The translations under genes and the position numbers were made by a program. A stretch of DNA of 64,000 nucleotides from Polynucleobacter sp. (lineage in GTDB: Bacteria > Pseudomonadota > Gammaproteobacteria > Burkholderiales > Burkholderiaceae_D). Under the pieces are notes generated by a model. The model was not told the origin of the DNA, ran no database searches, and saw only the letters and a list, made by a program, of their open reading frames with translations. Location: assembly GCA_021737945.1 (NCBI GenBank), contig JAIPCX010000016.1, forward strand, positions 1-64,000, written 5' to 3'. How positions within the stretch are numbered: the stretch's first letter is position 1; each line of letters begins with the position of its first letter. Shown here one piece after another: positions 56,969 to 64,000 of the stretch.

Positions 56969-58759
56969 TTATTTCTTAGCCGGAATATACAAATCCGTAA
57001 TACTCCCCAAGCCCATCTCAGCTGCAAACATGGGCGTCTCAGATAAGGTGGGGTGTGCATGTACGGTGAGCGCCAAGTCTTCTAAATCCGCCCCCATCTC
57101 CATCGCCAATACAGTCTCGGCCAATAGCTCACCCGCATTCACACCAACGATACCGGCACCGATGATGCGCTTAGTAGTCGGATCCCATAAGAGTTTAGTG
57201 ACGCCATCTTCGCGAGCCATGGCTAACGCACGACCGGAAGCGGCCCAAGGGAAGCTGGCTTTTTCAAATGGAATGCCTTTGGCTTTGGCTTCGGTTTCAG
57301 TCACGCCCATCCATGCAATTTCAGGATCGGTATAGGCCACCGAAGGAATAGTCAACGCATCAAACGCAACCTTGTGCCCGGCAATCACTTCAGCAGCAAT
57401 TTTTGCTTCATTGGTAGCTTTATGCGCGAGCATAGGATCACCACAGATATCACCAATCGCATAGATATGCGGCACGTTAGTTTTTTGCTGTTTGTCAACA
57501 GGTATGAAACCACGATCGTTAACGATGACGCCTGCTTTTTCCGCGGCGATATCTTTACCGTTTGGACGACGTCCTACCGCCAACAACACCATGTCATACA
57601 ACTGCGGCTCAACCGGCGCTTGCTCGCCTTCAAACACAGCTAACAAACCATTCGCTCGTGCTTCAAGTCGCGTGACTTTGGTTTTCAGATAAATCGCTTC
57701 GTAGCGTTTTTCAATTCGTTTCTGCAGCGGCTTAACCATGTCGCGATCAGCCGCAGGTATCAAACCATCCGCAAATTCCACCACCGTCACTTTGGAGCCG
57801 AGCGCGTCATACACGCACGCCATCTCTAGACCGATGATGCCGCCACCTATCACTAACATGCGTTTTGGTATTTGTCGTAACTCGAGCGCACCTGTCGAAT
57901 CCACCAAACGTGGATCGTCGTATGGAAAACCAGGAATGCGCGTAACAGATGAACCCGCCGCGATAATCGCGTTTTTAAACGCGATGGTTTTATGACCTTC
58001 TGTCGTTTCTACAGTCACGGTGTTAGGTGAAGTAAATGTTCCCTTACCCTGCACGGTTTGCACTTTGCGAGCTTTGGCTAAACCCGTTAGACCGCCGGTG
58101 AGTTTTTTGATAATGCTCTCTTTCCAGCCACGTAGCGCGTTGATATCAATGTGCGGCTTGGACATCGTAATACCGAAGTGAGACATTTCCTCGGCTTCAG
58201 TAATCACTTTTGCAGCATGCAACAAGGCTTTGGAAGGAATGCAGCCGACGTTCAAGCACACGCCACCCAATACGGGATAACGCTCAACCAACACCACACG
58301 CTGGCCTAAATCGGCAGCACGAAACGCAGCGGTGTATCCACCGGGGCCTGCACCTAGTACTAAGGTATCGCATTCCATATCGGCCTTACCTGCAAAACTA
58401 GCGGCTGCAGGTACAGTGACTGGAGCGCTTGCAACTACGGGCGCTGCTGCAGCGGATGGTGTTGACGCCACTTCTGATTTAGCAGGTGCAGTTGAAGGAG
58501 CAGCTACCGATGCAGTGTCTTGCGCTACTTCTAGCACTAGCAGTAACGAACCCTCAGCAACCTTGTCACCCAATTTCACTTTCAATTCTTTGACAATCCC
58601 CGCATGCGAACATGGTATCTCCATGCTGGCTTTGTCGGACTCAACCGTAATCAGTGATTGCTCAGGCTTGACGCTATCGCCCGGCTTAACTAATAGTTCA
58701 ATGACTTCGACTTCTTTGAAATCACCAATATCGGGTACGTGAATTTCCATCAGGCTCAT
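56969..58759 (-). CDS. lpdA: Dihydrolipoamide dehydrogenase with N-terminal lipoyl domain (PDH E3)
   Basis: 596 residues. An N-terminal lipoyl domain (lipoyl Lys in [11 protein letters not shown]) and an Ala/Pro-rich linker precede the FAD flavoprotein: [17 protein letters not shown], redox-active [23 protein letters not shown] site [19 protein letters not shown], and HAHPTLSE active His at the end. E3 of the pyruvate dehydrogenase complex. GGAG precedes the ATG. Last gene of the aceE-aceF operon. Confidence 0.96.
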   Translation of the reverse strand: MSLMEIHVPDIGDFKEVEVIELLVKPGDSVKPEQSLITVESDKASMEIPCSHAGIVKELKVKLGDKVAEGSLLLVLEVAQDTASVAAPSTAPAKSEVASTPSAAAAPVVASAPVTVPAAASFAGKADMECDTLVLGAGPGGYTAAFRAADLGQRVVLVERYPVLGGVCLNVGCIPSKALLHAAKVITEAEEMSHFGITMSKPHIDINALRGWKESIIKKLTGGLTGLAKARKVQTVQGKGTFTSPNTVTVETTEGHKTIAFKNAIIAAGSSVTRIPGFPYDDPRLVDSTGALELRQIPKRMLVIGGGIIGLEMACVYDALGSKVTVVEFADGLIPAADRDMVKPLQKRIEKRYEAIYLKTKVTRLEARANGLLAVFEGEQAPVEPQLYDMVLLAVGRRPNGKDIAAEKAGVIVNDRGFIPVDKQQKTNVPHIYAIGDICGDPMLAHKATNEAKIAAEVIAGHKVAFDALTIPSVAYTDPEIAWMGVTETEAKAKGIPFEKASFPWAASGRALAMAREDGVTKLLWDPTTKRIIGAGIVGVNAGELLAETVLAMEMGADLEDLALTVHAHPTLSETPMFAAEMGLGSITDLYIPAKK

Positions 58760-58771
58760 AGCTTGGCTCCG

Positions 58772-59341
58772 TTAGGCTGTCATCGGAAAACTGATTACAC
58801 GACAAGGTAGCGCCGAGCTTTTATCAAACTCTGCACCTGCAGTAACACCTAACTCAGCAAGCTCGCGCGCACTGCCGAGCGAATCGTAGGCAGCGTACAT
58901 GGCACCTAAAGCAAATGTTTTACCGCTACCAATCGCCCAAAAGCGATCGAAGCTAAATACTTCGCGATAGGAATACACGCCGAATATGCCGTGAGTGTTG
59001 GCTATTAATGTCGTGATCTGAGAGGACTCATACGGATCATCCTCTTCTTCCTTAATGTTCAAAAAAAATTTTTCTTTTAAGATCTGGTGCACGCGGGAGA
59101 AGGTATCAAATACTTCATCGCGCGAACTCAAGCGGCAATCGTCGCCCATATCCGTGAGAAGTTTTTTCATCACTGGAAAATGAGCGGTGGTTCCTGCCAA
59201 CGCAATATACGAACCAGCAACAGAAAAAATCTTTTCATTGGCTTCGTACGCATTCGATAGCCGCGTGTCACCGAACGTGACGAGTGAATCCGCAGCGATC
59301 GCTATTTCATTATTTTTGCGTACAACAACGCAGGTGGTCAT
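58772..59341 (-). CDS. HslV-like Ntn-hydrolase / proteasome-type protein
   Basis: 189 residues. After Met removal Thr is residue 1 (MTTCVVVRKNN), as in HslV; D17 (AADS) and Lys around NEKIFSV align with the HslV catalytic D17/K33; the later parts include FWAIGSGKTFALGAMYA. This is a self-compartmentalising-protease beta-subunit fold. It sits between aceF and lpdA in the PDH operon, with 12- and 20-base gaps. There is no HslU-type ATPase here. I know such orphan genes in betaproteobacterial PDH operons only from general memory; the activity is unknown. Confidence 0.78.
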   Translation of the reverse strand: MTTCVVVRKNNEIAIAADSLVTFGDTRLSNAYEANEKIFSVAGSYIALAGTTAHFPVMKKLLTDMGDDCRLSSRDEVFDTFSRVHQILKEKFFLNIKEEEDDPYESSQITTLIANTHGIFGVYSYREVFSFDRFWAIGSGKTFALGAMYAAYDSLGSARELAELGVTAGAEFDKSSALPCRVISFPMTA

Positions 59342-59361
59342 AGGTGAAATGCTCGCGCTGA

Positions 59362-60672
59362 TTACAGCAAAGTCTTACGCATATCCGCTAAAGATTCGGC
59401 TAGATACACAGAAAAACGCGTACCCATAGCACCATCAACCACTCGGTGATCATATGAAAGTGAGAGCGGCATCATCAGACGTGGCACGAACTCTTTACCA
59501 TTCCATACTGGCTTCATCGTTGATTTTGACAATCCCAGGATGGCTACTTCAGGTGCATTAATGATGGGCGTAAATGCTGTGCCGCCAATGCCACCGAGTG
59601 AAGAAATCGTAAAGCTCGCCCCTTGCATATCCGCTGGCTTGAGTTTGCCTTCACGCGCTTGCGCAGAAAGCTCACCCATTTCTTTAGCAATTTCAACGAT
59701 GCCTTTTTTATCGGCATTTTTAATCACGGGTACCACTAAGCCATTCGGCGTATCGGCCGCAAAACCAATGTTGTAGTATTGCTTGAGAATTAGATTTTCG
59801 CCATTCGCATCGAGCGAAGAATTAAATGCTGGGAATTTTTTCAGTGCTGACACACTCGCCTTAATCACAAAGGCGAGCATCGTTAACTTAACGCCAGACT
59901 TGCCAAGCGAGTCATTCGAGCTCTTACGAAACTCTTCCAACTCCGTAATATCAGCCTCATCAAACTGCGTGACATGCGGAATCATCACCCAGTTTCTATG
60001 CAGATTAGGGCCACTGATTTTTTTGATACGCGATAAAGGCTCGAGTGAGGTTTCACCAAATTTCGAAAAATCCAGCGAAGGCCAAGGCAGCAATGACATA
60101 CCCATACCAGTACCTGTGCTCGCTGCTGCAGTAGCAACGGTGGAGCCCGCCATGACGCCTTTAACGAAGCCCTGAACATCTTCTAAAAGAATACGTCCTT
60201 TGGGGCCAGTGCCTTGCACACGTGCGAGATCAACTCCTAATTCACGACCAAACTTACGCACTGATGGTGAAGCATGCGGACGCTGACCATCGGCCGCAGT
60301 CACGACAGCCGCCGCGCTCACAGCTGGCGTTGAAACTGCAGGCGCTGACGTTACAGGAGCCGCTACGATTGCAGGCGCTGCCGCTGCTACCGGCGTAGGT
60401 GCAGGTGTTGGCGCTGCTGCAACAGCGGCGGCATCGCTAGGTTCGAGCATCAGCAGGAGTGAACCCATAGCAACTTTATCGCCAATTTTGACTTTTAATT
60501 CTTTTACGATGCCCGCATGACTACTCGGGATTTCCATACTCGCTTTATCGGACTCAACAGTGATCAAGGATTGCTCAGGCTTGACCACATCGCCTACTTT
60601 GACCAATAACTCAATCACTTCAACTTCTTTAAAGTCACCAATGTCGGGGACTTTGATTTCAATTTGGCTCAT
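59362..60672 (-). CDS. aceF: Dihydrolipoamide acetyltransferase (PDH E2)
   Basis: 436 residues. One N-terminal lipoyl domain ([10 protein letters not shown]), a long Ala/Pro/Val linker, a peripheral-subunit binding domain (ASPSVRKFGRELGVDLARV, GRILLEDV), and the catalytic domain ending SLSYDHRVVDGAMG (active His). Forms the PDH core. GGAG precedes the ATG. It follows aceE after a gap of 93 bases. Confidence 0.96.
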   Translation of the reverse strand: MSQIEIKVPDIGDFKEVEVIELLVKVGDVVKPEQSLITVESDKASMEIPSSHAGIVKELKVKIGDKVAMGSLLLMLEPSDAAAVAAAPTPAPTPVAAAAPAIVAAPVTSAPAVSTPAVSAAAVVTAADGQRPHASPSVRKFGRELGVDLARVQGTGPKGRILLEDVQGFVKGVMAGSTVATAAASTGTGMGMSLLPWPSLDFSKFGETSLEPLSRIKKISGPNLHRNWVMIPHVTQFDEADITELEEFRKSSNDSLGKSGVKLTMLAFVIKASVSALKKFPAFNSSLDANGENLILKQYYNIGFAADTPNGLVVPVIKNADKKGIVEIAKEMGELSAQAREGKLKPADMQGASFTISSLGGIGGTAFTPIINAPEVAILGLSKSTMKPVWNGKEFVPRLMMPLSLSYDHRVVDGAMGTRFSVYLAESLADMRKTLL

Positions 60673-60765
60673 GTGCTTGCTCCGTAATCACCGGATATTT
60701 TTTGCGGAGAATGGTCTCATCCTGATGGATGAGACCTCGTTCATTTTTTTAGTTAGTTACTCGAG

Positions 60766-63465
60766 TTACTGCGTCACAGGATTCAGTTTGTTGGGATCAA
60801 TCGCGTATTTCTGAATCGCTTTGGCGACGACATCCACCTCAATAGCACCCGCCTCAGACAATGATTTGAGTGCCGCTATAGTGACAAAATAACGATTTAC
60901 TTCAAAAAATTCACGTAATTTTGCACGCGTATCTGAACGTCCAAATCCATCAGTACCTAATACTTTGTAGCTGCGATCTTTGGGCATAAATGCACGAATC
61001 TGCTCTGCGTAAGTACGCATGTAATCAGTGGCCGCAATGATGGGGCCTTGGCTTGCTTGCAAGGATTGCGTAACAAACGGTACCCGCGGAGTTTTTGCGG
61101 TGGGATTCAGCATATTCCAACGCTCAGCATCTTGGCCTTCACGTGCTAGCAAGGTAAACGAAGGCGCTGACCAAATATCGGCGGCTACTCCCCAATCTTT
61201 TTCCAACAACTCTGCTGCAGCAATGACTTCTCGCAAAATGGTGCCTGAGCCCATTAACTGCACACGCTGTTTGCTTTTCTTAGCCGATGGCTGCAACAGA
61301 TACATGCCCTTCAGGATGCCGTCTTCCTGACCTGGCTTTAAACCCGGATGGGTATAGTTTTCATTCATCAGCGTGATGTAATAGAAAACGTCTTCCTGTT
61401 TTTCGACCATGTGCTTGAGGCCATCGTGCATGATCACAGCAACTTCGTGGGCAAAGGTTGGGTCATACGGCATGCAATTCGGAATCGTGGATGCCAGCAC
61501 ATGACTGTGACCATCTTCATGCTGCAAACCTTCACCATTCAAGGTGGTGCGACCAGAGGTACCACCCAGCAAAAATCCGCGTGCGCGCATATCGCCAGCA
61601 GCCCAGGCCAAATCACCAATGCGCTGCAAACCAAACATCGAGTAAAAAATATAGAAAGGAATCATGACGCGGTTGTTCGTCGAGTACGACGTAGCCGCAG
61701 CAATCCACGAACTCATCGCGCCTGCTTCGTTAATACCCTCTTGAAGAATTTGTCCGGCCTTATCTTCGCGGTAGTAACTCACCTGATCTTTATCGACTGG
61801 CTCATACAACTGACCCTGCTGATTAAAAATGCCGATCTGACGGAAAAAACCTTCCATACCAAAGGTACGCGCTTCATCAACCAGAATAGGTACTACGCGC
61901 GGCGCCAAACTTGCATCACGCAACAACACTGTCAGTACACGCACATAGGCTTGTGTGGTTGAAATTTCACGACCTTCAGCCGTTGCATCCAGCACTGACT
62001 GAAATGCAGATAACGGTGGCACAATTAATTTTTCATCGGCTTGACGACGACGCTGCGGCAAATAACCACCGAGCTGTCGGCGACGCTCATGCAGATACTT
62101 CATTTCGGGCGCATCGTCAGCCGGCTTATAAAACGGCACATCATGCAGCTGCTCGTCCGATACAGGAATACCAAAACGATCACGCATTTCACGGATGGCT
62201 TCATCATCGAGTTTTTTCGTTTGGTGAGCCGTGTTGCGCGCTTCACCTGACTTGCCCATACCATAGCCTTTGACGGTCTTAACCAACAAGACAGTGGGTT
62301 GCCCCTGATGCTCTTGCGCTTGTTTGTACGCAGCATAAATTTTGTGCGGATCATGACCGCCGCGCAACAGACGCCAGACATCATCGTCTGACATGTTGGC
62401 AACTAGTTCTAATGCCTTGGGATCTTTGCCAAAGAAATGCTTGCGTACATACGCCCCATCTTTAGCTTTGTAATTCTGATATTCACCATCAACGGTTTCC
62501 ATCATGATTCGTTGCAGCACACCTTCTTTGTCCCGCGCGAGCAGCTCATCCCAGTTAGCGCCCCAAATCACTTTAATGACATTCCAACCCGCACCACGGA
62601 AATCGGCTTCGAGTTCTTGAATGATTTTTCCGTTGCCACGCACCGGTCCATCTAAGCGCTGCAAATTACAGTTAATGACGAACACCAAGTTATCGAGCAT
62701 TTCTCGACCGGCCATACCAATGGCACCCATGGACTCAGGTTCATCCATTTCACCATCGCCACAAAACGCCCACACTTTACGGTTGGCGGTATCTGCGATT
62801 TGACGTGCATGAAGATATTTTAAGAAACGTGCCTGATAGATCGCCATCAATGGGCCTAAGCCCATAGACACCGTTGGAAACTGCCAGAACTCAGGCATGA
62901 GTTTGGGATGCGGATAGGACGACAGACCTTTGCCATCAACTTCACGACGGAAATTCAGCATCTGCTCTTCGCTAATACGGCCCTCTAAAAAAGCGCGCGC
63001 ATAAATACCGGGCGACGAATGCCCTTGTATATAGAGTAGGTCGCCGCCGTGATGCTCAGTCGGGGCACGCCAGAAATGGTTGAAGCCTATTCCCAACATA
63101 TTAGCCAGCGACGCAAAACTGGAAATATGTCCGCCCAGATCACCATCGGTACGATTGGCTTTCACCACCATCGCCATCGCATTCCAACGCATATACGAAC
63201 GCAGACGCTCTTCGTATTCCAAATTACCAGGGCAGTGTTCGCCTAAGTGCGCAGGTATTGTATTTACGTAGGCGGTATGACTAGAGAAAGGAATATGCGC
63301 ACCACGACGGCGCGCCAAATCAACCATACGCTCGAGCAGGTAATGCGCTCGCTCTGCACCTTCGTGTTCGATGACGGATTCGAGAGCGTCGAGCCACTCC
63401 TGTGTTTCCATCACGTCAGGATCGTTAGCGGCTTGCGCCAGTATGTTGTCGAGCTGTGCTGACAT
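60766..63465 (-). CDS. aceE: Pyruvate dehydrogenase E1 component
   Basis: 899 residues, the homodimeric E1 form. Thiamine-PP motif visible as CGDGEMDEPESMGAIGMAGREMLDNLVF with NCNLQRLDGPVRGN. Decarboxylates pyruvate and acetylates the lipoyl groups of AceF. AAGGAG lies before the ATG. First gene of the operon, with a promoter at 63564-63591. Confidence 0.97.
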   Translation of the reverse strand: MSAQLDNILAQAANDPDVMETQEWLDALESVIEHEGAERAHYLLERMVDLARRRGAHIPFSSHTAYVNTIPAHLGEHCPGNLEYEERLRSYMRWNAMAMVVKANRTDGDLGGHISSFASLANMLGIGFNHFWRAPTEHHGGDLLYIQGHSSPGIYARAFLEGRISEEQMLNFRREVDGKGLSSYPHPKLMPEFWQFPTVSMGLGPLMAIYQARFLKYLHARQIADTANRKVWAFCGDGEMDEPESMGAIGMAGREMLDNLVFVINCNLQRLDGPVRGNGKIIQELEADFRGAGWNVIKVIWGANWDELLARDKEGVLQRIMMETVDGEYQNYKAKDGAYVRKHFFGKDPKALELVANMSDDDVWRLLRGGHDPHKIYAAYKQAQEHQGQPTVLLVKTVKGYGMGKSGEARNTAHQTKKLDDEAIREMRDRFGIPVSDEQLHDVPFYKPADDAPEMKYLHERRRQLGGYLPQRRRQADEKLIVPPLSAFQSVLDATAEGREISTTQAYVRVLTVLLRDASLAPRVVPILVDEARTFGMEGFFRQIGIFNQQGQLYEPVDKDQVSYYREDKAGQILQEGINEAGAMSSWIAAATSYSTNNRVMIPFYIFYSMFGLQRIGDLAWAAGDMRARGFLLGGTSGRTTLNGEGLQHEDGHSHVLASTIPNCMPYDPTFAHEVAVIMHDGLKHMVEKQEDVFYYITLMNENYTHPGLKPGQEDGILKGMYLLQPSAKKSKQRVQLMGSGTILREVIAAAELLEKDWGVAADIWSAPSFTLLAREGQDAERWNMLNPTAKTPRVPFVTQSLQASQGPIIAATDYMRTYAEQIRAFMPKDRSYKVLGTDGFGRSDTRAKLREFFEVNRYFVTIAALKSLSEAGAIEVDVVAKAIQKYAIDPNKLNPVTQ

Positions 63466-63563
63466 GATGGATCTCCTTACTTCTTGTATTTCTGATGGGC
63501 GATATCGGTTTGAGTATTAGACCCAAATCCGGTCCATTCTGGACGGCTTATAACTAATTGGGA

Positions 63564-63591
63564 AGTGTAGCAGCAGTCCCGAGTTTTTCAA
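63564..63591 (-). promoter_or_regulatory. Candidate sigma-70 promoter of aceE
   Basis: On the minus strand TTGAAA, a 16-base spacer and TACACT stand about 100 bases before the aceE start. A plausible, near-consensus promoter; unproven. Confidence 0.6.
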
Positions 63592-63727
63592 AATACGATA
63601 AATGATTTCATAATGTGATATGTGGTTGAAAAGTAAATTATTTAAAGGGCACGAATATACCGGCTAGAAGTCCAAGATAAATAAACCCAAGCCTGCCTTT
63701 TGGCCGGCATCAAAATGCAGCCGAATC

Positions 63728-63733
63728 TATAAT
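63728..63733 (+). promoter_or_regulatory. Candidate -10 box of folD
   Basis: A perfect TATAAT lies about 33 bases before the folD ATG, but no good -35 element is found at the usual distance. Confidence 0.4.
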
Positions 63734-63765
63734 CTGCGTTTATCTTTTGATCCTGGGTGGAAACC

Positions 63766-64000
63766 ATGTCTGCAAATATAATCGATGGAAATTTATTATC
63801 AAAAAAATTACGCTCGCACGTCGCCGAGCGTGCAGCAGAACTCACCCGCCAAGGGCGCCAACCTGGTTTAGCCGTAATTCTGGTCGGTGATAGCCCCGCC
63901 TCCCAGGTTTACGTCCGCAACAAGATTAAAGCGTGCGAGGACGTAGGCATCCACTCAGTGTTTGAAAAATACGACGCTACGTTTAGTGAGACTGATCTGT
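63766..64000 (+). CDS. folD: Methylenetetrahydrofolate dehydrogenase/cyclohydrolase (partial)
   Basis: The first 78 residues of FolD; the gene runs past the window end. It starts [15 protein letters not shown] and contains the substrate-binding motif [21 protein letters not shown]. It oxidises 5,10-methylene-THF and hydrolyses methenyl-THF to 10-formyl-THF. Divergent from aceE. Confidence 0.93.
   Translation, partial: MSANIIDGNLLSKKLRSHVAERAAELTRQGRQPGLAVILVGDSPASQVYVRNKIKACEDVGIHSVFEKYDATFSETDL

Noticed and set aside
63642-63845. 67-codon minus-strand frame over the folD start
   Set aside because: Runs across the folD promoter and start and has no ribosome binding site.

Overview
The window looks like the chromosome of a betaproteobacterium of the order Burkholderiales, probably near Oxalobacteraceae. 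This rests on gene order (liv genes - ispH - SlpA-type FKBP - radC - rpmB - rpmG - desaturase), the family resemblance of the proteins, and a paa/PDH/HPPase/glutaryl-CoA gene set. It is an inference from memory, not a database result.

Region 1 (about 220-5996) is a small, AT-rich island integrated in a tRNA-Arg(CCT) gene. A 99-bp near-identical direct repeat (221-319 and 5898-5996) bounds it. The left copy ends in a truncated 5' half-tRNA; the right copy continues into the intact tRNA. The island carries a tyrosine integrase with two small ORFs upstream, an AT-rich non-coding stretch with short iterons and two copies of a structured (pseudoknot-capable) repeat, an untracked 54-aa ORF with a strong ribosome binding site, and one large gene (825 codons, opposite strand) of unknown family ending in a HEPN-like R-x4-H motif. 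It has the layout of a one-gene anti-phage defence island, but that function is inferred.

Region 2 (6048-16110) is ordinary chromosome: an adhesin-E-like protein and a cupin, a fumarylacetoacetate-hydrolase family enzyme, a branched-chain amino acid type ABC transporter (livF-G-M-H, no binding protein), ispH, an SlpA-type prolyl isomerase, radC, the rpmB-rpmG ribosomal operon with a clear sigma-70 promoter and terminator, and a membrane fatty acid desaturase.

Region 3 (16231-31774) holds a MscS channel, a PLD-type nuclease, an RsmB/NOP RNA methyltransferase, purN, a barstar-like protein, a patatin, a 3-hydroxyacyl-CoA dehydrogenase type SDR, a K+-independent H+-pyrophosphatase, adk, kdsB, a Trm112-like protein, lpxK, exbD, exbB, xseA and a PuuD-like membrane protein. 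Two perfect DnaA boxes face each other between exbB and xseA.

Region 4 (31794-48960) is metabolic: a persulfide dioxygenase/DUF442/SulP sulfur module around an inverted-repeat operator; an apparent operon livG-livF-livH-livM-gcdH-CoA transferase that ties an ABC importer to glutaryl-CoA breakdown; and the upper phenylacetate pathway paaABCDE-paaI-paaK with a divergent PaaX-like regulator.

Region 5 (48984-64000) has a RidA protein, htpG, an SDR, a spermidine-synthase-like protein, an epimerase, a ferredoxin reductase, a class III aminotransferase, a hypothetical protein, and the pyruvate dehydrogenase operon aceE-aceF-(HslV-like)-lpdA. The window ends inside folD. Many starts were moved to ATG/GTG/TTG codons with a ribosome binding site, as noted per entry.
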